A DNA stretch of 64,000 nt from Candidatus Saccharimonadota bacterium. GTDB lineage: Bacteria; Patescibacteriota; Saccharimonadia; Saccharimonadales; Saccharimonadaceae. Location: assembly GCA_017514805.1 (NCBI GenBank), contig JAFWIP010000004.1, positions 47,690 to 111,689 of the forward strand, given 5' to 3'. The notes under the pieces are model-generated. The model had not been told where the DNA came from and searched no databases. It saw nothing but the letters and a program-made list of their open reading frames with translations. The position numbers were made by a program, and so were the translations under genes. Positions 8,163-15,856 of this stretch are shown in pieces (position 1 is the first letter of the stretch; every line of letters begins with the position of its first letter).

Positions 8163-9374
8163 CTACCACCATCCTTGCGCACGCCAGCGATTATAGGCAT
8201 TCGCCCAGCTTCCATAGCGAGAGACAGCATAGCCATTCGCAGATTGGAGCTGACAGACTGGCTGGTTCGCCCAATCGCTACCACAAGCGTTAGTAAGCGT
8301 AGTTAATTTTGTCTGATATAAGCCATAGTATTTGCCGTTTGATGCATTTGTGCGCCAACCGGACTCATGCGAAATGATAAAATTAACATAGCCATAGTCG
8401 CTTGGCGAGATACCGGCGGCAGCCATCCAATCCTCATGCGAGCCAGATGGAAGGTTAACTTTCATGCCAACTTTTACTTCTTGAGTAACCGGCTGTTTTG
8501 TCACGATTTCTGAAATCTGAACGCGAGATAACTCAACGCCATCACGCATATCGACTTCATAAGTAACAGTCTTTTCGCCAACGACGCCAGCTCTAGTTAC
8601 TTGGCGCTGACCGTAAGATAAATCATAATCCTGCGTCACAGTTTCGCCGTAAGGGACAGTTTCGTTAACTGTGATAGTTTGCTTACCCTGAGGTTGAATA
8701 GCGAAGCTAATTTGATCAGTAATCTTTGAATCGAGCGGGATTGAAACCCAGTTCTTATCTGCATTAGTATCAATACTCTGTTCGCTGAGGAATTTTGCCA
8801 CCGTAGTAGCCTGAGTACGAAGATCTAGCTTCTGGCCATAGTAGTTCAAATGAACGACCTTTGCGCGAACCACCTGATAGGCTAGAACATTTCCGCTCTC
8901 GAGAATATTATTGTAGGGAATTAGTTGAACGCGATCCGCCTCTAGCAGCTCTATGCCCGCATCGGTAACAATGCTTTCCGGATTGGTGCTAGCGGTTTTA
9001 ACATGAACGCGACGGCGACCATCAAGAACAAGCATATCGCGTGCGCGATAAATATTGATATTAAAATCTTCCGAAGCAACAGGCTCATCGAGCGCCGGCT
9101 CGACTTTGTCGCCGTCATTAAGGCTAATATCTGCACGAATCAAAGCCTCACGGACAGTCGCTGCGTCGCTGCGGACATTTATGCGCTTATCCTCGTCGAA
9201 GAAAGAAATAAAATGCGTGCCATCGGTCGATTCTGGCTTTTCGGATGGATTTTCGGAAGAAGTAGCAAATGCGCCTAGCGAGAATTGATGCAATATGACG
9301 GCAAAAAGCAAGCCAACAAGCAAAAATCCTAGTAATAACAGAGAGAGATTGCCTCTCATTCGACGCATTTTCAT
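8163..9374 (-). CDS. RpfB-like secreted cell-wall protein (DUF348, G5, lysozyme-like domain)
   Basis: 403 aa. N-terminal membrane/signal segment (about 9-36), then ubiquitin-like DUF348 repeats (starting about 52 INVRSDAATVREALIRADIS, then about 110 and 165), a G5 domain (about 220-300, ending VKVGMKVNLPSG) and a C-terminal lysozyme-like domain with a candidate catalytic Glu in SHESGWRTNA (about 334) and YYGLYQ. This is the order of mycobacterial RpfB, a peptidoglycan-cleaving resuscitation factor. Co-transcription with rsmA is the same as in Actinobacteria. It could cleave its own or the host's wall; which one is not shown. Confidence 0.85.
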   Translation of the reverse strand: MKMRRMRGNLSLLLLGFLLVGLLFAVILHQFSLGAFATSSENPSEKPESTDGTHFISFFDEDKRINVRSDAATVREALIRADISLNDGDKVEPALDEPVASEDFNINIYRARDMLVLDGRRRVHVKTASTNPESIVTDAGIELLEADRVQLIPYNNILESGNVLAYQVVRAKVVHLNYYGQKLDLRTQATTVAKFLSEQSIDTNADKNWVSIPLDSKITDQISFAIQPQGKQTITVNETVPYGETVTQDYDLSYGQRQVTRAGVVGEKTVTYEVDMRDGVELSRVQISEIVTKQPVTQEVKVGMKVNLPSGSHEDWMAAAGISPSDYGYVNFIISHESGWRTNASNGKYYGLYQTKLTTLTNACGSDWANQPVCQLQSANGYAVSRYGSWANAYNRWRAQGWW

Positions 9375-9382
9375 GCTCTTCT

Positions 9383-9391
9383 ATTATAGCA
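9383..9391 (-). promoter_or_regulatory. Extended -10 of the RpfB-like/rsmA unit
   Basis: TGCTATAAT on the minus strand, 8 bases before the ATG at 9374. A second in-frame ATG lies 6 bases further. Confidence 0.5.
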
Positions 9392-9425
9392 TTTTTACCC
9401 TTAAAAGCCAAGGGAGCGACGGCTA

Positions 9426-10235
9426 TCAGACCAATTCAAAAGTATATTTGTTCACCTTGATAAAGTGGTCCTTATCTAGACTATGGAGCTTCCCCGGCGC
9501 GAAAGATTTGATTGCGCGCTGACACTGGGCAAGCTGCGGCCTAGTGAGGTGAATATTGTTTTGGGAGAGGATATAACGAAGTATCTCTTGCTCGGATGCT
9601 AGAGATTTGTCATATCGAGCCTGATGCTGGATTTTTGAGAGAATCTGATCAATTTCGGCCTTAATTTTACATTGTTTTTCATAAAGGTCCAGAAGAGCTT
9701 TCTTGGACTCGTCCGGATAATAGCGCAGCTTTTCTCTAACGCGATTGCGCAAATATCCATCTTCAGTATTCGTCGGATCCTGACGGAAGGATAAGTGATT
9801 ATCGGTTGCATATCGATAGATTTTTGACTTCTTCCATGAGCGTAGCGGGCGTTCAATCGCGGCATTTTGCATCGGCGCCAAGCCACGCCACCCGGTACCA
9901 CGCAATAGATTAATAACAATCGATTCAATAATATCGTCCGAATGATGCGCAACGCAAATGATTGCCGAATGTTCCTCTGCTAATGAATAGAGAAAGTCAT
10001 AACGTGCCTTTCTAGCGTTTGCCTCACTACAGCCCGCGCCAAGCTTTGCTTGCTCACAAGCAAAGGGAAGTTGGTACTGCTTAGCGAGACGCTCGACGAA
10101 CTCTGCGTCTTGATGTGAATTCTGCCGAATGCCATGATCAAAATGCGCAACCAAAAGCTCGTCGTCGCAATTATGCGCGAGATAGTCTAGCATTACAACA
10201 GAATCAATGCCGCCGGAAACCGCCAAAATTTTCAT
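9426..10235 (-). CDS. tilS: tRNA(Ile)-lysidine synthase
   Basis: 269 aa, a short TilS without the long C-terminal domains of the E. coli enzyme. ATP-pyrophosphatase P-loop SGGIDSVVMLDYL (about 7-19), then VAHFDHGIRQNSHQDAEF and the RNPL-like DPTNTEDGYLRNRVR region. It converts C34 of the CAT-anticodon tRNA-Ile to lysidine; the matching tRNA is in this window at 61551-61626. The start is set by GGTATAAT ending 7 bases upstream (10243-10251). Ends TGA-TAG. Confidence 0.95.
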   Translation of the reverse strand: MKILAVSGGIDSVVMLDYLAHNCDDELLVAHFDHGIRQNSHQDAEFVERLAKQYQLPFACEQAKLGAGCSEANARKARYDFLYSLAEEHSAIICVAHHSDDIIESIVINLLRGTGWRGLAPMQNAAIERPLRSWKKSKIYRYATDNHLSFRQDPTNTEDGYLRNRVREKLRYYPDESKKALLDLYEKQCKIKAEIDQILSKIQHQARYDKSLASEQEILRYILSQNNIHLTRPQLAQCQRAIKSFAPGKLHSLDKDHFIKVNKYTFELV

Positions 10236-10242
10236 TAATTAA

Positions 10243-10251
10243 ATTATACCC
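10243..10251 (-). promoter_or_regulatory. -10 promoter of tilS, predicted leaderless
   Basis: GGGTATAAT, 7 bases before the tilS ATG. Confidence 0.55.
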
Positions 10252-10265
10252 CCTTATATCGCTTA

Positions 10266-10274
10266 TGCTACAAT
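10266..10274 (+). promoter_or_regulatory. Extended -10 of the PRC-barrel gene
   Basis: TGCTACAAT, 10 bases before ATG 10285; a leader of only 3-4 bases is expected. Divergent from the tilS promoter with 14 bases between them. Confidence 0.5.
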
Positions 10275-10284
10275 AGTAGTAATT

Positions 10285-10914
10285 ATGTTGTTGATTGGGT
10301 CTAAGATGATTGGCATGCCAGTACTAAGCCTGCATGTTGGTGGAGCGATAGCTAGCACAAACGAAGCTATTATCGATCCTGAAGATTTGCGCGTGATAGC
10401 TTATGGTCTCGAGGGTCCAATCATCAAGAACGATCCTGAAGTCGGAGACATCTTGAGCGTAGATGACGTTCGCGAAGTAAGCGCAACTGGCCTAATCGTA
10501 GATTCTGCTGATAGATTCGTGACGCGCGAAGACGTAATACACCTAGACGAAGTAATGAACTTAGGCTTCAAGCTTGTAGGCCTAAAGGTAGTGACGCAAG
10601 ACGGCAAAAAGATTGGCAAAATCAGTGACTATACCTTAGATTCAAGCACCTTTATGATTTATCAGCTAATTGTCCAACGTCCATTCATGTCGTCGCTAAT
10701 CGACCCTGAACTCACAATCAATCGTTCCCAGATTGTCGAAATCGATGATTTTAAGGTAACTATCAAGCACGATAAAGCTCAAGTTAAAGTCTCAAAAACA
10801 AAAAAGAAAGCCAACGTAGAGGAAGAATTCGTGCCAAACTTTACGAATCCATTCCGGAAACCGGCCTATACCGATGAAGACTCAATCGACAGTTCTTCCG
10901 ATATATCCGAGTAA
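10285..10914 (+). CDS. PRC-barrel domain protein
   Basis: 209 aa. Two PRC-barrel-like halves: residues about 1-75 (starting LLIGSKMIGMPVLSL) and about 78-155 (LVGLKVVTQDGKKIGKISDY, then LTINRSQIVEIDD). PRC barrels occur in RimM and photosystem subunit H and mediate binding, often to RNA or ribosomal proteins; they are not catalytic. The C-terminal 50 residues are charged and Ser/Asp-rich. The last 49 bases overlap the convergent recX gene. Partner unknown. Confidence 0.7.
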   Translation: MLLIGSKMIGMPVLSLHVGGAIASTNEAIIDPEDLRVIAYGLEGPIIKNDPEVGDILSVDDVREVSATGLIVDSADRFVTREDVIHLDEVMNLGFKLVGLKVVTQDGKKIGKISDYTLDSSTFMIYQLIVQRPFMSSLIDPELTINRSQIVEIDDFKVTIKHDKAQVKVSKTKKKANVEEEFVPNFTNPFRKPAYTDEDSIDSSSDISE

Positions 10915-11597
10915 TTAAAACCCTGACGCATGAGATACTGAATTAACTTTTGCTCGTCGGGGTATTTTTTTGCTTTGCGAGAGATTACTTTACGAAGCTC
11001 TTCACGATCATTTCGGCCCGAATCTGCTAATACCTCGTCGATTATTTGTGACGAGATACCTTTCTGCTGAAGTTCGAGGCGAAGTTTTTTGACGCTAGTT
11101 CCCTTACTGGCATTTCGATTCTCTGCCCATGTAGTAGCAAATCGATAATCATCCACATACCCCCGCTCAGTTAGGCGCTGAAGGACTGGCTCAATAAGTG
11201 ACTCGTCATAGCCCTGTTTAACCTTGGTTTGGTATTCGCCGGTCTTCTGATTCTTAATGCGCACTTTACGATCGAGCGTCTTGCGCTTGAGATAGTCCTT
11301 TATTTCTTTCTTCGAGCGCGGTCGCATCAGGGCATATTCTAATGCGCGCGCATAAAACTTGCCAAAATCCGATGCACGCTTTAACGAATCCAATTCCTCG
11401 TCGCTTAATTCGCGGCCAATTTTTATATGGAGGTCGACAACCTGCGAAATATCTAGGGAACAAAAATACTTATCGTTAATGAAGATATTGACGCGGTTTT
11501 TATCGCGAACCGCCTCTTTTATATCAGTAACGCGATAAGCTACCGGCTTTTTGAAGCCGGTAGTATCCTCATCGAAAATCGTATGCGTTTCGAGCAT
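10866..11597 (-). CDS. recX: Regulatory protein RecX
   Basis: 243 aa. RecX binds in the groove of RecA filaments and limits their activity. Tandem three-helix repeats are visible: ALEYALMRPRSKKEIKDYL (about 85), VLQRLTERGYVDDYRFATTWAENR (about 138) and LRLELQQKGISSQIIDEVL (about 170). It sits 2 bases downstream of recA in the usual recA-recX operon. An N-terminal extension of about 70 residues precedes the first repeat. Its 3' end overlaps the convergent PRC-barrel gene by 49 bases. Confidence 0.9.
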   Translation of the reverse strand: MLETHTIFDEDTTGFKKPVAYRVTDIKEAVRDKNRVNIFINDKYFCSLDISQVVDLHIKIGRELSDEELDSLKRASDFGKFYARALEYALMRPRSKKEIKDYLKRKTLDRKVRIKNQKTGEYQTKVKQGYDESLIEPVLQRLTERGYVDDYRFATTWAENRNASKGTSVKKLRLELQQKGISSQIIDEVLADSGRNDREELRKVISRKAKKYPDEQKLIQYLMRQGFNYSDISEELSIESSSV

Positions 11598-11599
11598 TA

Positions 11600-12640
11600 T
11601 TACTCGTCGTTTTTAGCAGCCTCGCGAACCTTTGCCTCAATCTCAGCCATGAGTTCTGGCTTTTCTTTAAAGAGATTCTTGACCGCTTCACGACCTTGGC
11701 CAAGCGTCTCGCCATTATACTTAATAAATGCGCCAGACTTCTCAAGGATATTGTGGCTAACGGCGAGATCGAGCACGTCGCCCGTCTTGCTAATACCTTC
11801 GTTATACATAATGTCGAATTCGGCAGTACGGAATGGGGCCGCAATCTTGTTCTTAACTACCTTGATCTTAGTACGGTTACCCGAAATATCGTCGCCAGAC
11901 TTAATCTGGCCAATGCGGCGAATATCAATGCGTACCGAAGCGTAGAACTTGAGCGCGTTACCGCCAGTAGTAGTTTCTGGGTTACCAAACATTACGCCGA
12001 TCTTCATGCGAATCTGATTAATAAAGATAACAGTCGCCTTAGTCTTGCTAATAATACCGGTAAGCTTACGCATTGCCTGCGACATAAGTCGGGCTTGGAG
12101 ACCCATCTGAGCATCGCCCATATCGCCATCAATTTCCGCCTGAGGAACAAGAGCCGCAACGGAGTCGACGACGATAAGATCAACAGCGCCAGAGCGAACA
12201 AGCGTCTCACAAATTTCGAGAGCTTGTTCACCATTGTCGGGCTGAGAAATTAACAAATCGCCAGTATTAACACCAATCTTGCGCGCATAAGCTGGATCAA
12301 GCGCATGCTCTGCATCAATGAAAGCTGCTTGACCGCCCTGCTTTTGAATTTCAGAAATCGCATGAAGAGCCAATGTCGTTTTACCAGAGGATTCAGGGCC
12401 ATAGATCTCGATGATGCGGCCTTTTGGATAACCGCCACCAAGCGCTAAATCAAGTGCAAGCGAGCCAGAAGAAAATAGCTCAACGTCAATCTTGGACTGA
12501 TCACCCAGCTTCATAATCGAGCCATCGCCAAATTGTTTTGTAATCTGCGATAGGGCAAGATCAAGAGCTTGTTTTTTGTTTGAATCGTTTTTTGTTTCGG
12601 TCTTACCGTCGCCCACCTCTTTCTGACTCTTTTTGGCCAT
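11600..12640 (-). CDS. recA: Recombinase RecA
   Basis: 346 aa, normal length. ATP-dependent strand exchange and SOS co-protease. Walker [10 protein letters not shown] at 81-89, Walker [12 protein letters not shown]1 loop [15 protein letters not shown] and L2 with [20 protein letters not shown] are all intact. AGGAGG site before ATG; -10 TGTTAAAAT at 12667-12675 (minus strand). No LexA-type palindrome was seen in front of it. Confidence 0.98.
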   Translation of the reverse strand: MAKKSQKEVGDGKTETKNDSNKKQALDLALSQITKQFGDGSIMKLGDQSKIDVELFSSGSLALDLALGGGYPKGRIIEIYGPESSGKTTLALHAISEIQKQGGQAAFIDAEHALDPAYARKIGVNTGDLLISQPDNGEQALEICETLVRSGAVDLIVVDSVAALVPQAEIDGDMGDAQMGLQARLMSQAMRKLTGIISKTKATVIFINQIRMKIGVMFGNPETTTGGNALKFYASVRIDIRRIGQIKSGDDISGNRTKIKVVKNKIAAPFRTAEFDIMYNEGISKTGDVLDLAVSHNILEKSGAFIKYNGETLGQGREAVKNLFKEKPELMAEIEAKVREAAKNDE

Positions 12641-12666
12641 TAGAAATACCTCCTATTAATACCTAT

Positions 12667-12675
12667 ATTTTAACA
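12667..12675 (-). promoter_or_regulatory. -10 element of recA-recX
   Basis: TGTTAAAAT, about 27 bases before ATG with an AGGAGG site in between. A bulged hairpin GCTCCTA-TTTT-ATAGAGC (about 12691-12708) just upstream probably terminates the preceding minus-strand gene. Confidence 0.5.
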
Positions 12676-12714
12676 TCTGCAGTAGCAAAATGCTCCTATT
12701 TTATAGAGCCTCTT

Positions 12715-13065
12715 TTAAGATTCGCTATAGATAGGTAGCTTTTCGAAGAAATAGTGCAGAGCATGCTCGATGTTTTCTTTGTCTTTCGGAGAGAGTTCTC
12801 CGTCGACGTTAACCGTCGGATTACGACGGTTTATCTGTGCTACATAGTTAATTTCCCCAGTCTCTAAATCGAAGCCGATTCCAAAAATATCTTCTGGATT
12901 ACAACGATGAACTAATAAAACATCACGCAAATCCGCCAAATAGTCATCGCCTAATGAAATAATGCACTTTTGCGGGTCAATTGCGGCCCAGATATAATTC
13001 TCGCAAACCTCGCGAAGCTGAATAATCTCCCTCTTCTTTAACTGTAGTCTTTTATATAATTTCAT
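12715..13065 (-). CDS. Orphan hypothetical protein, 116 aa
   Basis: Not recognised. The start MKLYKRLQLKKREI is chosen because an AAGGAG site lies 6 bases upstream; a longer frame exists but its upstream ATG sits directly on the promoter. Predicted soluble alpha/beta protein: a charged N-terminal helix (KLYKRLQLKKREIIQLREV), strands (KCIISLGDDY; FGIGFDLETGEINYVAQI), then an acidic helix SPKDKENIEHALHYFFEKL. Expressed alone between recA and a divergent yebC. Its leader contains a 6-bp hairpin AATACC/GGTATT (about 13087-13107). Confidence 0.6.
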   Translation of the reverse strand: MKLYKRLQLKKREIIQLREVCENYIWAAIDPQKCIISLGDDYLADLRDVLLVHRCNPEDIFGIGFDLETGEINYVAQINRRNPTVNVDGELSPKDKENIEHALHYFFEKLPIYSES

Positions 13066-13195
13066 TTTTTCTCCTTTTTCGGTTAATTTAATACCTAATT
13101 TTTCGGTATTTCGTGTAGAGTAACACCGATTCTGGATCGCAAAAAGCATAAGTATAATATTTTTGGCACTTTTTTGATTTTATGTTGTAATATTA

Positions 13196-13204
13196 TGATA
13201 AAAT
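13196..13204 (+). promoter_or_regulatory. Extended -10 of yebC
   Basis: TGATAAAAT, 35 bases before ATG 13240, giving an A/T-rich leader with a weak AAGGA. Divergent to TATACT (minus, 13151-13156) of the orphan gene at 12715. Confidence 0.45.
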
Positions 13205-13239
13205 AGAATAAATTAGCGAAAAAACAAGGATTATTTTTA

Positions 13240-13941
13240 ATGAGCGGACACAGTAAATGGGCAACCACCAAGCGCCAGAAGGCCGTCGTAGACGCAAAGC
13301 GCGGTGCGTTGTTTACAAAAATCGGTAACCAAATTGCAATCGCAGCACGCAGCGGTACCGACCCAAATATGAACCCATCTCTCGCAATGGTACTCGAGAA
13401 AGCACGTCTCGCTAACATGCCAAAGGCAAATATTGAGCGTGCAATTGCTCGCGTTGAAGACAAGAACGCAGCAGCCCTAATTGAAGAAACTTATGAAGCA
13501 TATGGCCCTGGCGGCGTCGGCATTATTATCGAGGTTGCAACCGACAATAAAAACCGTACGATGCCAGAAGTGCGCCATACGCTCGAGAAAAACGGTGGCC
13601 GTATGGCAGATCCAGGTTCAGTTATGTTCCAATTCACGCGTAAGGGTGTAATCTTCACTAAGTCTAAAGGCGACGAAATTATGATGGCTGCCCTAGATGC
13701 TGGCGCCGAAGATGTCGCCGAAGAAGAGGATGGCACGACTATCTATACCGTCTCTTCCGACTTGATGAAGGTACGTAGCGCTCTTATTGATGCTGGCTTC
13801 GAAATCGATTCGGCAGAGTTGCAATATGTACCAAACAATACTGTTCCAGTAGAGGGCGAAACGGGCGAAAAAGTCGAGAAAATTCTCGATGCAATCGACG
13901 ACCTAGATGACGTCGTCGCCGTACATACTAATGCAGAATAA
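13240..13941 (+). CDS. YebC/TACO1-family translation-associated regulator
   Basis: 233 aa. N-terminal MSGHSKWATTKRQKAVVDAKRG, the middle EETYEAYGPGGVGIIIEVATDNKNRT and DPGSVMFQFTRKG are diagnostic of YebC/TACO1. The family was long annotated as a transcription regulator; members act at the ribosome and help translate proline-rich stretches. It is monocistronic with its own terminator. In other bacteria it often neighbours ruvC; here ruvC is far away. Confidence 0.93.
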   Translation: MSGHSKWATTKRQKAVVDAKRGALFTKIGNQIAIAARSGTDPNMNPSLAMVLEKARLANMPKANIERAIARVEDKNAAALIEETYEAYGPGGVGIIIEVATDNKNRTMPEVRHTLEKNGGRMADPGSVMFQFTRKGVIFTKSKGDEIMMAALDAGAEDVAEEEDGTTIYTVSSDLMKVRSALIDAGFEIDSAELQYVPNNTVPVEGETGEKVEKILDAIDDLDDVVAVHTNAE

Positions 13942-13944
13942 TTA

Positions 13945-13974
13945 AAAATGACCTCAAAATGAGGTCATTTTTTT
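13945..13974 (+). terminator. Intrinsic terminator after yebC
   Basis: Arms AAAATGACCTC and GAGGTCATTTT with a 5-base loop, followed by T-run. Confidence 0.85.
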
Positions 13975-13984
13975 ATGCGCCGAG

Positions 13985-13993
13985 TGATATACT
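13985..13993 (+). promoter_or_regulatory. Extended -10 of the HTH-MurA gene, predicted leaderless
   Basis: TGATATACT, 6 bases before ATG 14000. It begins 11 bases after the yebC terminator T-run. Confidence 0.6.
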
Positions 13994-13999
13994 AAATGT

Positions 14000-15541
14000 A
14001 TGAAGAAGCAAGCAGATTACATGGTTGAAATAGGGAATATAATTGCGATGGCGCGCACTCGCAAAGATATGACCCAGGCAGAACTAGCAAAGATAATCGG
14101 CACTAGCCAATCTGCCATCAACCGAATAGAGCATGGCAAGCAAAATGCATCTCTTGAGATAATTTCTAAGATAAGCCGCGCACTAAATTACCAGATTATT
14201 TCAATTAACGAAAGTGCCACTCAGGGCTTCCGCATCAATGGCGGCAAAGAGTTGCACGGCAGCGTTACGATTAACACTTCAAAAAATGCCGCCGTCGGTC
14301 TGCTTTGTGCTTCACTCTTAAACGAGCGCTCAACTACTCTTAAACATCTCGCGCATATCGAAGAAGTATATCGCATTATCGAAGTGCTAGAATCGATTGG
14401 AGTTAAAACAACTTGGATCAACGATAATCGCGACTTATTAATTGAGCCACCGAAGAAATTAAACATAGAAAACTTAGATATCGCCGCCGCTCGTCGCACG
14501 CGCACGATAATCATGATGCTTGGTCCATTACTTCACCACTTTAAGCATTTTAGACTCCCCTACGCCGGTGGATGTTCGCTCGGTTCTCGCACAGTAGAGC
14601 CACACCTACATGCTTTAAAGAGCTTCGGGCTCGATGTTGACGCCATTAGCGAACCGGGCTTCTATAATGCAGCTGTACGCAAGGTAACAAATGATAGTCG
14701 CAAGATTGTTTTAATAGAACGCGGAGATACAGTGACAGAGAACGCGTTGATGGCCGCCGCACTTTGTCCTGGCGAAACCACAATTGTCGGCGCTAGCCCG
14801 AACTATATGGTCCAAGACGTTTGTTTCTTCCTACAAAAACTTGGCGTACAGATCGAAGGAGTTGGCACGACAAACCTAGTCGTACGCGGCATAGAACGAA
14901 TTGCAACCGATATCGAATACGAACCGAGCGAAGACCCAATCGAAGCAATGAGCTTTATTGCTGCCGGGATTGTCACTAAGTCTGAAATCGAAATTAAGCG
15001 CGTGCCAATTGAATTCTTGGAAATTGAACTCGAAATACTTAGAACAATGGGCCAAAAAATGACTGTCTCTCCTGAATATCTCGCAGATAATGGGCGCACT
15101 CGCTTAGCGGACGTCCGCTTAAAGAAATCAAAACTCGTGGCGCCGATTGATAAAATTCACCCGATGCCATTCCCTGGACTCAATATCGATTCTCTACCAT
15201 TCTTCTCAGTTATTGCTGCCACCGCAAAGGGGCGCACACTAATTCACGACTGGGTGTTCGAGAATCGCGCAGTTTATTCGACCGAGCTTTCTAACCTTAA
15301 TGCAAAAGTCGAATTACTTGATGCGCATCGCGTGTTTATCACCGGCCCAACGAATTGGCGTCCAGCCGAATTAATGGCACCACCAGCCCTCCGTCCAGCA
15401 GTAGTCGTAATGCTTGCGATGTTAGCAGCTCCGGGGAAGTCAATTTTGCGCAATACATACTCAATTGCGCGCGGATACGAGAACTTTGCTCGACGTCTCG
15501 TGGAGCTTGGCGCCGACATAGAGCAATTATCAGATATATAA
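14000..15541 (+). CDS. murA: Fusion: XRE-type HTH domain + UDP-GlcNAc enolpyruvyl transferase (MurA-like)
   Basis: 513 aa. Residues about 9-70 are a Cro/C1 helix-turn-helix (MTQAELAKIIGTSQSAINRIEHGK). Residues about 77-510 are a full MurA/EPSP-synthase fold, about 430 aa, the normal MurA size. MurA adds enolpyruvate from PEP to UDP-GlcNAc, the first peptidoglycan step. Kept: Lys-Asn in INTSKNAAVG, loop Cys (fosfomycin target) in AGGCSLGSRTVEPHL at residue 192 with its downstream Arg, Asp in FPGLNIDSLPFF, Arg in ALRPAV. Changed: IDRGYE of other MurA is IARGYE here. The single frame has no frameshift, so the fusion is real in this sequence. Leaderless start includes the HTH. Confidence 0.88.
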   Translation: MKKQADYMVEIGNIIAMARTRKDMTQAELAKIIGTSQSAINRIEHGKQNASLEIISKISRALNYQIISINESATQGFRINGGKELHGSVTINTSKNAAVGLLCASLLNERSTTLKHLAHIEEVYRIIEVLESIGVKTTWINDNRDLLIEPPKKLNIENLDIAAARRTRTIIMMLGPLLHHFKHFRLPYAGGCSLGSRTVEPHLHALKSFGLDVDAISEPGFYNAAVRKVTNDSRKIVLIERGDTVTENALMAAALCPGETTIVGASPNYMVQDVCFFLQKLGVQIEGVGTTNLVVRGIERIATDIEYEPSEDPIEAMSFIAAGIVTKSEIEIKRVPIEFLEIELEILRTMGQKMTVSPEYLADNGRTRLADVRLKKSKLVAPIDKIHPMPFPGLNIDSLPFFSVIAATAKGRTLIHDWVFENRAVYSTELSNLNAKVELLDAHRVFITGPTNWRPAELMAPPALRPAVVVMLAMLAAPGKSILRNTYSIARGYENFARRLVELGADIEQLSDI

Positions 15542-15553
15542 ACAGATTAAGTA

Positions 15554-15562
15554 TGGTAAAAT
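15554..15562 (+). promoter_or_regulatory. Extended -10 of the gatCAB operon, predicted leaderless
   Basis: TGGTAAAAT, 6 bases before the gatC ATG (15569). Confidence 0.6.
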
Positions 15563-15568
15563 TTAAGT

Positions 15569-15856
15569 ATGTCAATTACTAGAGAAGATGTGCTACATTT
15601 AGCGGAACTGTCAAACATCTCACTTAATGATGCTCAGATTGAACCGCTTATCAAAGACCTCGACAATATTGTTAACTATTTCTCGCAGCTAGACGAATTA
15701 AATACCGAGAATGTCGAACCGACCTATCAATGTTTCGATATGCAGAATGTTTGGCGCGAAGACGTAATCGAGGATTTCGAAGCGAATCGCGAAGATTTGC
15801 TCTCACTAACGGTCGAAAGTGAAGATAATCAGATAAAGGTACCGAAAGTTCTATGA
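15569..15856 (+). CDS. gatC: Asp-tRNA(Asn)/Glu-tRNA(Gln) amidotransferase subunit C
   Basis: 95 aa. Small subunit that stabilises the GatAB complex. N-terminal ITREDVLHLAELSNISL and LDNIVNYFSQLDELNTENVEP are typical. The TGA stop overlaps the gatA ATG as ATGA, so TGA acts as a stop here. First gene of gatC-gatA-x-gatB. Confidence 0.95.
   Translation: MSITREDVLHLAELSNISLNDAQIEPLIKDLDNIVNYFSQLDELNTENVEPTYQCFDMQNVWREDVIEDFEANREDLLSLTVESEDNQIKVPKVL

Noticed and set aside
14000..14230. Separate HTH regulator gene fused by annotation only
   Set aside because: No stop, start or SD between the HTH and the MurA part; one continuous frame from a leaderless ATG.
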